The notes below the pieces were generated by a model. It was not told the origin of the DNA and searched no databases. It was given only the letters and a program-made list of their open reading frames with translations. From NCBI RefSeq assembly GCF_014197245.1, contig NZ_JACIFF010000001.1:682001-746000 (forward strand): a DNA stretch of 64,000 bases. Reading direction: 5' to 3'. The stretch is from Neolewinella aquimaris (GTDB lineage: Bacteria; Bacteroidota; Bacteroidia; Chitinophagales; Saprospiraceae). Positions 24,701 through 36,200 of this stretch are shown here, one piece after another. The stretch's first letter is position 1; every line of letters begins with the position of its first letter. The position numbers and the translations under genes are program-made.

Positions 24701-27700
24701 CTGTTACCGTATTCGTGTAAGTCGGGAAGGTAGTCGCGGTAGGTCTTAACGTCGGTGTGCTTGCTTTCGGGCAACGGCTCTACGCCGTCCGGGGGAACGG
24801 TCATGGCCAGGTTACCGGCCTGGTCGTAATAGTACAGGGTGTAGTGATATTCGCGCTCGGGATACCGTAGGTCGAGCCGGTCGTTTACGTTTCCGAGGCA
24901 GTGGTCGCGATAGCCCCGCTCAAAATCCGTACGGCGGCGGTCGAGGTAACGACTGTGCTGGGCCAGGGCGTCTTGCCGGGCGCGTTCGCGGGTCTCTTCC
25001 TCGCAATTAAGGGGCTGGTCTTCAGGATCGGCTGTAGCGGGGGGCTCAGCGCAAATCATACAACTCGAAGCCTCTGCACCGAGTACCGTAGCGTATTCTT
25101 CCCAGCTTCGGTTGTAGCCTAACCGGGCGTTGAGATGGTCGGCCCGTCGATCGTTGTTCCACGCGTCGGTAGAATCGGCACAAGTAACAGTGGCTGCCTG
25201 ATCGTAGGATTGCAGGACAGACTTATAGGCGCAAAAATTGCCACCTGGATTGAATTCGGCGGGCAGCAAGAGGTCCTCAATAGTGGCGAACAGCTGATCC
25301 GGATCGGTGGAGGGATCCAGAAATTGTTCGATCATCGTAAGGGTATAATTGAGATCGGTGACCGTCATCCGGTTCAGCCGTGCCATATTTTCGATCACTT
25401 CCGTAGAGAGGCTCGTGCCAAGACTTTTCTCCGGCACGTCGCAGGTAGTGCATGCGCAACCGTCCAGCAAAAAATCCAGCCGAGACTGGAGAAACCCTCG
25501 GTTGAGAAACAGGAAAACCGGCACCTGTTCTGCTGGAATCCGGGCAGTTCCGCCATAAAAGTCCTGTCCGGCGGGCGGGGGGAAGCTAATCAGGTTACTA
25601 CCGCAATTGCCGGGTAAGTTACAGGCATCGGACCCAGTATTATGCTTGTCGATATAATATGCCAGGACTTCTTGAAAGGTTGCCCCTCCAATACCTGGGG
25701 TAAACACTACGTTGGCGGGCACCGTGGAGCTACCGAAGGGCTCGCCCCCGACACAGCCGGCGGTGCAAATTGCACGTAGTTCGGCAATCATGGCGGCGAG
25801 ATCCGCCGCGGGGAGGTTAGCCAAGACCGGACACTGGTTTATTTGGGCGCGCCAGCTTGCTTCGTACTGGGCACAGCGATCCTGGCAATCGGATTCGTAA
25901 TTATCCGAGACGTCGGATATTTGCCGGCCGAAAGGTTTATCAGGGTCGAGGAGATCTTCTTCAGTTTTGGGAAGGTCTCCGGCAAGGATGTCGACTGCCA
26001 AAAAGTTGGTGACGCGGGCCTGATAATAGCCCATTAGTGGTTCGGTATTACAGGCACCGTCGTAGTTGCAATTGAATTCCTGACACAGCGGCTGCGGCAG
26101 ACAAATCCACTTTAAGTTATCCCATGCTCGGGAAGCCGCTCCCAAGTTGTCGGCTAATCGCTCTCCCGCAACGAAGGTGCTTTTCCGCCCCAGGTATAAA
26201 TCGCGTACGATCCTCCAGGCAATATCCTTCTGGTAATCTTTCAGTCCGGCCCACGTCCAGCTACCGTCGGTACCTCCGAATAATTCCGTCAGCCTGAGAG
26301 TGGCGATCGCGGCAATTCCGGTTTCAGCATCGTTGACTGTCGGATCACCAAGAAATGCGTCTCGACGCCCATTGAGATCCGCTAACATAAATGGATCCTT
26401 GTTGGCGATCGCCACTACAAAATTGTAGATCGCGGTCCCCTTAAGATCGGCGGAGCTTCCGTAATCACCACTTGCTGTCGCATAAGTCTGCACGGATCGC
26501 ATCGTCTCGTCGAAATCGTGACTACCGACTACGGCGTCGTCACCGGAGTCGATATTATTGATGCACCAATCGTAAAGCTGATTTTCGGGATGGAGGGGTA
26601 ACAGTGCCTTTACCCATTTTTCATCGAAATTGTCGATGAAATCGGACAGCGAGACGTCCGCTAAATCTTCCTTCGTTTCACCGTTGATTTTTATCTCTAT
26701 ACCGGACCAATCGAGGGATTCATCCTGGTATACCCGTAGATTGGGGTTGTCTGGATGGAGGTTCAGAATGGAAAATGTATATGTCTGCGCATTGTCTTCT
26801 TCGTCTACCGGATCGGGCGTCAGAACGTAATTTCCGTTCGGATACGCTTCGGTATACTCAATTCTGAATCGGGCGTACTGCCCCTGGCCGGGAGTCAGGT
26901 CACCCTCCATCACGGCATACAGGGACTCGCAGGGCGTAGGGAGTTCGGCACATAGATCGTCGCACGCTTGTGATCGGTCCGGGTCACTGCAATCACACGG
27001 CTGGCATCCCGATACGTCTGCACCGGCCACGTAATTATCTACATACGTATCCTGTGGAATGACGCAGACGGCGGTAGCCATGTATTCTTCTATTGCTGCC
27101 TCCACCGCCGGCTCGTGTAAAGTGACCGTTTTGGTAATGATGTATTCCCCCTGTGGAAGTTCTATGCCTGTCAGGTCGATCTCACCGCCGGCAAAGCAAT
27201 CTTCGGTATTTCCCGACAGTTGTTTGTTAACCAGTTTAAGCGGCGCGGGGGCGGTAAAAGCCCCTGCGTCGCAAAGACTGACCGGCGCTATCGCAATTTC
27301 AATATCGTAGTAGCATTCGAAGCAGTCATCGATGTAGTTGGTGGTTGTCTGGCTGGCGAATGTCCCGGAACCAGCGGACGTAGGAGACTCCGGATGGGGA
27401 AATTCGGGATCCGGCTGTTCCTCTGGCGGATTAGGGTCTTCAATCCTGGGGCAGCAACCGCTCTCGTAGGTTGCTTCCTTAAGGGCATAACACAGGTCAT
27501 AGAAGTCAGTCTGTGGCACGAGTAGGGCAAAGGTGGTCACGACCCGGTCGTCATAGACGACATTATTTGTAATATCTGTGGTGACGTAATTCGGTGTGCT
27601 CCCGGTTGCCGTACCACCATCAACGGTGGGAGTCATGACATTTTCCTCTCCGATGCCCAGGGGGCTGCGGTCCAGACTGCCTAGTTGGTATAGCTCTTCC

Positions 27701-30195
27701 CCGTAGACGGTACCGGCCAGGCCGCCATTCTCGCCACCGTTCTCCTCCAGCCAGTTGTCGCCATCGATTTGGCTACCGATGAGGATTTCGTATGCTTTCC
27801 CGTTCTCTACCGAGAAAGGCGCGGATTGATGGTATGCGGGACGATAACTCCAGTAGCGGCTGTTGAAAAAAGCGCGGGCAAAGGCTAGATTCCCTTCCCC
27901 GGACTCCAGTGAAGCAAAAAAGCTGACGGCATCCGTTGAGTTTTGGGGTAGATAGGCCACCAGGTTGATTCCGGGGTATAGGGTAGGTTGGAAGGCCGAG
28001 TCGATGGGAATACCCTCGACGGCAAAGTCCATATCCTCACTTACTCCGATCATGTATCCTCGTCCCGGCTCCATATGCGTTAAGACGTTTTCTTCCTCCG
28101 TTAGACGCGGGTTGAAGAGCGCAAGGCCACCCAGACTATCCCGCCCCTGTACGTAAATGAGTTTGTCCTGGGCGATCAGTTCCGCGAAGATCGCCGTGAT
28201 GCGGTTATCGGCCGGTGCAACATCCAGGCTGGCCATATTAAAGCCTTGGGTCAAGTGCAGGGTATCAGATCGAACTTCCGGTGCAATCGCAACAGAAACA
28301 TATTGACAGGTCGACTCTCTTCCCGTCGGACCGGCGGCCTCCAGACAGACCACGTAGGTACCAAGCTGTGGAAAAGTGAAAGATGGGTTTTCGTCGATTG
28401 AGGTGCCTAGATCCGCAAAGTTCCACTCATAGCTGTCGGCTGCCTGGCTGGAATTCTCAAAACTGACGGTTAGTGAGTCCGTAGGGTCTATTCTATAGCC
28501 GAAATTGGCCTCGACCTGACTAATGGGAATTAGGTTTGCGGGTGATTGCCCGGCGAGTGCAGTTGCTACCGTACGGCCTTTGGCATCGAGGTAGCTGATG
28601 GTGGCTTGCCCGTTAGGGTCGACGACCATTGTTTTCTGATAGTGGCTGGCTGACCCGACATTGACACCAAACAAGCGGTCTAATTCACGCTGGGCAGGTT
28701 TTCCGTAGTAATATTTCGTATCGTGGGCGCCAATTTGGAGCCGAGGCCCAACCCCTCCCTGGCGTCGGATACGACCGGTATTGTCGGGAGTGTAACGGGT
28801 AACGGCAAACGGATAGCCGTGTGCATCGGGGACATATGCATTTTCACCCTCACTCTTTTCATTACTTGAGCTAAAGAATTTCCCCGCTCCGGCATCCGTG
28901 CCCATGACTTCGGAACCGCACTCCCCTGCCGCCTCGACCTGGGCGGTACCGTAAATATGGAAAGGAATGTTGTCTGCGGTTTGCCCTACTGGTTTCGCAA
29001 GTGTCTTCGGATCAAAGCGCAAAGGGTGTGCCGCGTTGGCATTAGGGTAAACCGGAGCCGGTAGTATCGAAGCCGCCGGACGGCCCATCGCATCGTAGAC
29101 TGTTTGCTGGCCGATTGCGAACTCGGTATTGGGATTTGGCTCGCCGTTTTTTTCGCCGTACTGGAGCACGAGGTTCTGCCGGGCACGCATCGTGCCATCG
29201 AGGTAACTGATACTGGGCAATTGCTTGGCCTCTTCGGCGAAATTGGTCGTCGCTTGCCAGTTAAAGCCCGTCTGGTGTCCTACTCGAAGGATTCCGAAGT
29301 CCGCGTGCGTCGTAGGGTCGGAAGGAATATTCACTCCAGAGGTACTCCAACGAGTATAAGTCCTCAAATCTCCCTCACCGTACTGTACGGCGCGGTAGCG
29401 TACAACTAGGTAGCCGTCCCGAAACAGGTTAAAAAGCCGAAAATTATTATCCGCGGAGGTAAGTCGTGTGCTATTGTTACGGAATAGGTCGTCGATCGGG
29501 ATGTCGTTCCCGTTTCCATTGGATAAATTCCGTCCGCTTTTACTATTTTCATCATAGAAGACATACTCTAAATCGTACTCAGTTGCACAGCCCACACTCG
29601 GTACGGTAGCGACGATTTTACCTTCTACATCCTCCGAGGTGGCAAAAACTTTCGGGTCTAGTGACTGTGATAAATCTAATGGGCAAGGGGTTGCATTTTC
29701 CGATATTTCACCCATTAAAATCATCTTAGGAGATTCCGAACCTACCGGACCATCATTACGGGTTACGGAGATCACGTGTACATCCATCCGCCACTTGTTT
29801 TGTATTACATCGGCGGCTATGAGATGCGTCCCACCTGCGGGGGTAGCGTCAATAATAAATTCAAATAAGTGGGTTTCCGGATCTTCAAATCGGTCCGGCA
29901 GGGCCTGACGCGTAGTGACTTCTACCAAAACGGTGTAATCACCATCCGGAACGGGCTGGGTACCTACCTGAGCTAAAGAAAATAATAGGCGATTTCGTGA
30001 TCCTCGAAACTGCCTGTAAGTTGGAATACTATTAGGGTCATTGTTCTCCTCAAGTAGATCGTTTATTTCTACCCTGAACTCCTGATCGGCCACTAAGGGT
30101 TCCCCTTCGATTTGGTTCACAAATGTGCCCGATTGTCCCGTTAAACCTCCGGCGGTACATAGAATAAAAAAGGCTATAAATAGGCGAACTGACAT
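21781..30195 (-). CDS. Giant RHS-repeat polymorphic toxin with C-terminal papain-fold-like domain
   Basis: The 2804-residue protein has a signal peptide at 1-20 (FFILCTAGGLTG). Residues about 570-640 form a PKD-like domain (SYEWNFADLGT ... FTFPQLGTYVVCLEA). The middle region (about 900-1750) is cysteine-rich. RHS/YD repeats run from about 1780 (YYYDQAGNLAMTVPP, WYDRLGRPVLSMDG, YNYDKSGNLIEE). The RHS-associated core ends YRYAFNGKEKDDSGEWGTG ... RFLSLDPLSA ... SPYSFASNNPISFIDKKG (about 2510-2575). The C-terminal tip contains GGQCKACAQVIKEEIGG, EHFAVFKDGKFYDGLTG and DSYKELF. C2712, H2761 and D2772 are in the order of the papain-fold toxin 2 (Tox-PL-2) family. It should be an exported toxin; the immunity gene follows directly. 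Confidence 0.88.
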   Translation of the reverse strand: MSVRLFIAFFILCTAGGLTGQSGTFVNQIEGEPLVADQEFRVEINDLLEENNDPNSIPTYRQFRGSRNRLLFSLAQVGTQPVPDGDYTVLVEVTTRQALPDRFEDPETHLFEFIIDATPAGGTHLIAADVIQNKWRMDVHVISVTRNDGPVGSESPKMILMGEISENATPCPLDLSQSLDPKVFATSEDVEGKIVATVPSVGCATEYDLEYVFYDENSKSGRNLSNGNGNDIPIDDLFRNNSTRLTSADNNFRLFNLFRDGYLVVRYRAVQYGEGDLRTYTRWSTSGVNIPSDPTTHADFGILRVGHQTGFNWQATTNFAEEAKQLPSISYLDGTMRARQNLVLQYGEKNGEPNPNTEFAIGQQTVYDAMGRPAASILPAPVYPNANAAHPLRFDPKTLAKPVGQTADNIPFHIYGTAQVEAAGECGSEVMGTDAGAGKFFSSSNEKSEGENAYVPDAHGYPFAVTRYTPDNTGRIRRQGGVGPRLQIGAHDTKYYYGKPAQRELDRLFGVNVGSASHYQKTMVVDPNGQATISYLDAKGRTVATALAGQSPANLIPISQVEANFGYRIDPTDSLTVSFENSSQAADSYEWNFADLGTSIDENPSFTFPQLGTYVVCLEAAGPTGRESTCQYVSVAIAPEVRSDTLHLTQGFNMASLDVAPADNRITAIFAELIAQDKLIYVQGRDSLGGLALFNPRLTEEENVLTHMEPGRGYMIGVSEDMDFAVEGIPIDSAFQPTLYPGINLVAYLPQNSTDAVSFFASLESGEGNLAFARAFFNSRYWSYRPAYHQSAPFSVENGKAYEILIGSQIDGDNWLEENGGENGGLAGTVYGEELYQLGSLDRSPLGIGEENVMTPTVDGGTATGSTPNYVTTDITNNVVYDDRVVTTFALLVPQTDFYDLCYALKEATYESGCCPRIEDPNPPEEQPDPEFPHPESPTSAGSGTFASQTTTNYIDDCFECYYDIEIAIAPVSLCDAGAFTAPAPLKLVNKQLSGNTEDCFAGGEIDLTGIELPQGEYIITKTVTLHEPAVEAAIEEYMATAVCVIPQDTYVDNYVAGADVSGCQPCDCSDPDRSQACDDLCAELPTPCESLYAVMEGDLTPGQGQYARFRIEYTEAYPNGNYVLTPDPVDEEDNAQTYTFSILNLHPDNPNLRVYQDESLDWSGIEIKINGETKEDLADVSLSDFIDNFDEKWVKALLPLHPENQLYDWCINNIDSGDDAVVGSHDFDETMRSVQTYATASGDYGSSADLKGTAIYNFVVAIANKDPFMLADLNGRRDAFLGDPTVNDAETGIAAIATLRLTELFGGTDGSWTWAGLKDYQKDIAWRIVRDLYLGRKSTFVAGERLADNLGAASRAWDNLKWICLPQPLCQEFNCNYDGACNTEPLMGYYQARVTNFLAVDILAGDLPKTEEDLLDPDKPFGRQISDVSDNYESDCQDRCAQYEASWRAQINQCPVLANLPAADLAAMIAELRAICTAGCVGGEPFGSSTVPANVVFTPGIGGATFQEVLAYYIDKHNTGSDACNLPGNCGSNLISFPPPAGQDFYGGTARIPAEQVPVFLFLNRGFLQSRLDFLLDGCACTTCDVPEKSLGTSLSTEVIENMARLNRMTVTDLNYTLTMIEQFLDPSTDPDQLFATIEDLLLPAEFNPGGNFCAYKSVLQSYDQAATVTCADSTDAWNNDRRADHLNARLGYNRSWEEYATVLGAEASSCMICAEPPATADPEDQPLNCEEETRERARQDALAQHSRYLDRRRTDFERGYRDHCLGNVNDRLDLRYPEREYHYTLYYYDQAGNLAMTVPPDGVEPLPESKHTDVKTYRDYLPDLHEYGNSALPAPTLPGHGMLTHYRYNSFNEVTLSDAPDKDPARTWYDRLGRPVLSMDGRQQTLGLLSYTLYDNLGRPEEVGELPVNDQQFDALLIEARDDKLENAMADRADRFHVTKTWYTNSGLSYQFQNDDPFVRRNRVVATTYRAEPDPEAPQGSGYDYQTYDFASHYHYDIAGNVDKLVQDFPDLGTYGQRYKTLAYTYDLISGNVHYLHYQLGQPDQFSYHYKYDKLNRLSEVFSSEIETEHSRSNIWKRDASYTYYDHGPLKRTVLGQDGLQGLDYAYTLQGWIKGVNGSLGDDYADVAAPDMNMDGRDATGSHLIGQVGNIDLYRYANQYFHQDYTPINANVANPFDNVLPPDYELFNGNIVRHYKSTAADKFRTAALVGEYDQLNRLRYGRQEFYGQDTRPGQVATPEGTHLLRAVEAPTFDGNGNIRHLDRFFGTEANTGHNRLQYTYIARTNLLEAVTARAGGSDSWRPFAFLVGEHAYNYDKSGNLIEETSPAGRKAITWNPYGKVTDVTHDRNGFDPAPYRSDFGYGPDQQRWAKLRYRAGATDNPDDDELEEATYYVRDAQGNTLATYELGGNASIAIGAELKWKQQYLFGSSRLGEVTLDRGLTERTLTFGARTYELTNHLGNVVTTFGEGLVAYDEGTAAMPDLKSHQDYLAFGLSLERERGMGLGSYRYAFNGKEKDDSGEWGTGTTAYDYGFRIYNPGIARFLSLDPLSAAIPQSSPYSFASNNPISFIDKKGLLPKSESCCVGDDGVLRTPSIADEIIPSLVVNVRQLAHNVWRGTKALWTDDEDLPPYRTYHAGRNSYGNFELTYTEAQAEPSLTEKLVSNTASGVGVMLSLPGGSGVYAGARVGPAWWPFAKNLATKSELLADGGQCKACAQVIKEEIGGIIVKIENAVFPGRAGIGDVVDQSGQTIVTGNTWKEHFAVFKDGKFYDGLTGSEGLDADSYKELFLDWDYLKKTELPDGD

Positions 30196-30233
30196 ACGGA
30201 GAGGATAAGCTGGGGTAGAAATATTATTAGAGG

Positions 30234-33200
30234 CTATTGCGGGGACGCGGGTGCAAGGTTGGTGTGTTGCTCGGTAATCGTCATTACGCCGCGTTCCGTC
30301 TCCCGCTTCTGGCGGACAAGCATCCCCTCATCGTCGTATTCGTAGAAAACGGCGTAGCCGCGGTCATCGATTTGGGCCATCAACCGAAGGGTGCTGTTGT
30401 CGTAGACATAAGCTGTCATCTCTGATTCGTACGGGCGCACCCTTACGTCGTCGAAGTAAAAGGTCTCTCCGCTCGAAAGTGAAGATGGTGGGTCGACGCT
30501 AAAGACAATATCGCTGGCATCCTGGGGCACGGTGAATTCCAATTGTATTTGTTGCCAACCTTCTACTACCGGACCGGTAGGATGGGCCTGCCCCAGCAAT
30601 TGTACCGTGCCGCCGTCCTGGATATAATTGACGGTAAGTGTCGACTCGTATTGTGCCCCCCCGCTCGTTACCGAAAGCCTGGGCTGCTGGCCGTAGGCGA
30701 GGCTCGAAGTGCTGGCCACCCAAATGCTCGCTAAATAAGTTTCGTTAGGGGTCGGACGGAAACCATTCACGCAACTGCCACATCCCTCTTCATCGGGACA
30801 GTATACCTCGGTGGAATCACAACGAAGGGTGGCGAAGGATTGGTTCAGCCCTAAGGAAGCATCGCTGGTATGGAAAGAATAGCGACCGGTGTGTGCAGCG
30901 GCGTCCGTAATGGTTGGGTAATCATTCCGCGTCAAGATCTCCCGGTCCAGCATGGCGAAATGTCTCAACCAATCGCCATTGTTACTACCGCGCTCGTAAA
31001 GATAATCCTCAAAATTATCAAAGCCGATATCGGTATGACGGGCATTTTGGGCTACGGATACGGGAAGGTTCTGCAGAAAACCGTACTGCGCACCGCTAAA
31101 AATATTGAGGGCATCTTTGGTTTCAAGTTCGTGTCCGTGCTCGTCAAATCGGTTCACCCGGTTTACCGCAATGTGATGTTCGCCTACTACCGTCTCCGTT
31201 TCACTAAACCAGAAAGGATAGTATTCTTCTAGCGTTCCTGCTTCGTGGAGAAGAGGTTGGGAATAATTATTGTCGCGCTCATCAGTAATGGGGGGATCAG
31301 CTTCTACGGCAGCGAAGCTTCGGTTAGTCTGATCGGGAATGTAGGTTGCTTTGACGCGCCAGTTGCCACGTCGGCCGTCGAGATAGGGGTTTATACCGGC
31401 GTCGGGGTGCCAGGGAAAACAGGAAGTAGTATCTTGAAAACCACTTGTCAATCTTACGGTAGGGGTCGCAATATAACTGCTCATAGCCATGCCTGAGGAT
31501 TCAGGTTCATCGCAAAGCATCCTATTGTCAGGGGGGTATAATTGACAAGTAGACTCTCCCTGATTGATCTGACCGATGCGGACATATCCACCCCCAAAAA
31601 TATCATGGGGGTCATTAATAACTTCAACGAATGCGCAATTCGCAATTAATGCTCGTTGATCGTCAGTCTGTGGAGTAACTTTTAAGTAGTCCCCGATCTG
31701 TTCACACTCGCCGTAAGCGCTTAAATTGCTGATAAAGCCCTGGCTGCTGTAAACATCGAACAAATCCTGGCAGGCTCCACAGTCTTTGATATCCTCGATC
31801 TGTGCTAGCCAATTTTCTCCTTGCATCGCAAATTTTTCACCCCCACAATACTCTATATATATAGGTGAATTATTTATTCTACTCATCAGCTCATCACAAT
31901 CGCCTGCACAGGGTGGGCTGGTGCAAGGCTCATCTGGACATTGCAAACATTCCGGACACTCGCTGCAATCGATGCATTCAGCACAATTGTCGGTTGGAGT
32001 ATATGGAGCAATTGGTGTACAAAGATTGCCCCAATCCTCGGAATATACCGAAGAAGAAGTAGCGATGACTGAAGAAGATGCCCCGGGTAGTTGGTTCTGG
32101 GCGTAATAAAGTCCCCCCGTACCATCTGGCTTTATCAAAGCCGTGGTTTGCTCTGATAGGGCATTCAAAACGTTGCGGAAGCCACTGCGAACCAATCGCA
32201 GATTAAACAGTACACCACTTGGTGTATCTACCAAATTTCCAGCATCGTCAATCAGGCGGATGTGATCATAGTATTTGACGGCGAAAACACGTAGCCGCTG
32301 AGCTTGCCCCAAATCCGCGGGGCTTGCTTCGTAAGCAATAAGTTCATCTCCCGGGACAAGAACTCCGTCCTCGTCTACATCTGTGCCCTGGAGACGACCA
32401 TTTAGTATCGTGATCGCTTGAACGCGAAATTGTTGCTGCCGGTATGCAGGCCCCATTCCTTCGTGCCCCTTCATCCAGTATGCGGGACTGGCGAGTTGAT
32501 AAACAGGTTGACCGAATTCATTTTGGGTGCTGGTTAAAACGGGGGCTCCTGTCAGCGCGTCAAAGCGATGATTAGTTGTTGTAAGGGTGGAGCCATTATT
32601 CATCACTAACACCTCTTCAAGGATACCGGTCCTATGGATATACTTCGTTACAGCCGCCGTTTGAAGGCTGGAAACGGAACTGTTAATATTTGGGTAGGGC
32701 GTCAGTGCGAACAAAAAGGGGAAGGATATATCGGCGTTCGCCTGGATACCTCCACCGTAACTGGTTGTCCTGTCGTGTGTTATTTCCATCCACACATTTG
32801 CCCGAAGACCTAAATAATCTTCTGTTAAGGCTACCGTATTTGATCCAGAGGGGAGGCCTGCCCCGGATTCGACTACGCTCACGCTATTGTTCAAATAATC
32901 ATCTCCGGCATTTGGATCTGTAGAATAGTTGTACCTGGTAGAACTAATCGCTTCGGGTGCCACTCCGTATTCGAAGACTCCCTTCATTTTGCCATGCATA
33001 TCGTTTGTCTCAATCGTAAAGCCCTGAGACAATGCAAGACGACTCTGATATAATGAGACGAAGGGAAGTAGCGATGGAGGAGTCGCTACTTTCGCCCGAT
33101 CCAATTCGGTCAGATGCACTTTCACCGGGTAATCACGGGCGGTATAAAACTCATGAACGGTCCTTCCGGGAATGCTTTGGGCATATTTTTCATCAAGATC

Positions 33201-36200
33201 AGTCTGTACCGTCACCATACTATAACCGACGTTAGCGGCGGGAAAAAACGACAGGCCGGCAGGATTTTCCATGTAGGAAAAGCGGTTTGCCCCAAGAAAC
33301 CGTGGATGGGGAGTTTTTCCAACATTGACGTAAAGCATTTCCTCTTTGCCGTGCATTGGTTCATTGGCTGCTACGCCTGTGCTTATCGATTGGCCGGATA
33401 TCGGGTGTTGAGTTTGGTAGCTGTACGTCTTGGCATAAGTCATTCCGGGTTCAGCGACTTCATTTTCATTGGCCAACCAGTTATCCTGTAGTACTACTTT
33501 ATTCACCCGGGAGCCCCCACCTATTTTTTTGTAATGCGGATCGCTCAGCCGTACATAACTGGCTTCGGGTTTAAAGAATTGTGCATCCGCGATATCTCGA
33601 TTCAATCTCCACTTATAAAAGTTTTGCATCGACTTTCCAAGCCCCTTTGAGCGCGGGATAAGCGATTCGGGGTGCCGGCCCACATCTGCTTCTTCATAAT
33701 CCCCGTACAAGAGCCTAGGCAGTTCGTACTGCATTTTATCTAGTGATGCAAAGGTTATAGGATTAATCGACCGCTCATTACCGGTATCGCTGTTTCTTTT
33801 AGTTAATCCAGTGAGCTTTAAAACGAGATAATAATCCTCACCACTTTTAAAAACTCTAGAAAAGTCTTTATCAAACCCGGCATATCCGGTAATTCTTTCG
33901 TAGGTACTGATGCCTTTTTGTAGACGAACTAAAGCACTGAAGTACAATTGATCAACGGACGATAGAAGTAAATCTTTGATTTTACCGTGGCTTAAATTAT
34001 CCGGATCTTGCTCAGTTGGAATATCCCCGACTTTGATATACGCATATAATTTAGCATCTCCCAATCCTCCATCAGGCACGTAGAGCTGATCCCTTGTTTG
34101 AGGCAGCTGTGGAGCTATGTTATCAAATTCATTAGTGATAGCCGCCAACGTATACATTTTGCCAGCCCGGAAATTTTGTACGTAAGCATAATCGTCTGGT
34201 TCGTACTCAACTTCAATACTGGCTCCGGTAGGCAAATCGATCTTGATCAAGTTTCCTATATCGCAGTGCTCATCGGCTTTGCTAGCATCTTGTACAGCGT
34301 AGGGATACCTGATGGGGTCGAGATCGGCGACGTCGGAATTCATTTTCCGCGTTCCCCACCGATCCAACATAAACGGCCGGTAGGCCACTTTTTCTAGATC
34401 ACCTTTAGCGTTCTCCGCTTCAACCTTGTACGTGAATTGATACTTATTAAGGGCTCCTCTATCGTTGTCCGCATAAGTAAAATGAACGGCCCGCAATGTA
34501 AGCTTTCCTTTTTCTCCTAATGAATTAGGCAAACCAGTACTTATCTGCTCTTGGCTACCGTGATCTGCATATTCGAAATGAATTTCTTTGATCGGTATCG
34601 GAGGAGTACCAGTGCTTTCGGCTCGGTTCAACTCAGCAAGTGTGAAAAGACTTATGTAATCCAGTTTTTGTAGTCTTTTGCTTTCGTTTTCAAGCCGTCC
34701 ATCTTCATCGACAGGTATAGCATCCACCCGTGGGCTTGTATGAAAGACGGCTCGGTGAGTTTTTGAATCAATATGGTGAACGTAATAAACCTCTTTGGTA
34801 CCGTAGGTAAAGGAAGCCTTATCATCCGTTGGATCGGCCAGGTTGCCCTCACTCAAGGCAGCTGAATTCTCGGCAGCAGGGGTCCGGTAGCCCAATTGAG
34901 CTGGTTGGTTTACATTCGGATCGGGATCAACTACGGTCGTGTAACCCAATTTCACGTAATTACCTAAATCATCTGAGGATATTCCATTACCGGTGACATC
35001 CACATAATCTGGCGACAGAACGGAAGTGAGTAGATGGGCTACAGGGTGCGCGGGAGTGACGACTTCATCAAATAAATGATCGTTCCCGCTATTGTTTCCT
35101 AACGTGAGCAGTGTTTCGCTACCTTCGTAATCAACTAAACCATAGTTTCCCTCCCCTTGTTTACCCGCTGTCGATGCAATCTGCGCGGCATTAAAGGTAA
35201 CTTCTTGTTTGTGGTGATTATACACCGGCAGGCCATATTCATAGCGTTGACCGGATGGTCGCAGAACATTTATCTGACTAATGTGGTGCCCCATTCTACC
35301 CGTTTTGTCGCCGCGATCGCTCCAACTCTCTAATATCGGCACCAATGAAAAATACTCGCCAGGGGAAGTGAAGGGTTGGTATAGGACATTTGCACTATTG
35401 TTTGATATAGCGTTGGCTTCGGCGTGGGTGAGATAATTAACGACCGTGGCGGTGGACTCTTTATATAGTGGTTTGGCCAAATTCGATGAACCAATAGAAA
35501 ATAGGCGCCCAACGCCCCTATTTTCAGTTTTATAAGCAGTGGTTAGTTTGATATTTGGGAAACTAGAGGCTACGTTGATGTGCACGGGATCAGGCCCACC
35601 GATTCGGTCGTATACTGTTTTATCAATGTACGAGGTTTGGTCAGATATATATCTTAGGTAGGATTCCGGATTGTTAACATCGATACCTGACTCGTAACTT
35701 TCTGTGAAGGTATTGTGAATGTTATCCCAGCCACTCAGTTCACTGGACAATTTTGAAGCACTATAATTAGCACCGAGATGGATGCCACTGCCTACGCCAA
35801 TATCCCCGCCACTGCCAACAGAAACAGTGCCGGACCGTGTCTTCGCCGGCCGGAAAGGTGACATCCGGTTTCTAATAACTTCTATTTGACCTGACATACT
35901 CGGGCCGGTTACCGCGTAGACATCGGGGGTGCCAAACGGAACAGGGAGTCTTGTAGCATCTTGATTTAACAATCCACCTGTCTCGACATTGTAATCCATG
36001 ATGGCTTCAGGATCGTCAATCGCTCCGTCTAAATACAAATAACCATAGGCCCTCTCTTTCAGTACATTTGTTGCCAATGATTGGGTCATACTGTGACCGC
36101 GGTAAACCGCATGCGCGGAAAGCGGCCAAACAGGAACACCACCTGCTTTCACGGTAAAGGTCCGAGCCGACAATCGCTTGGGAAGATTACTGGTTGGGGT

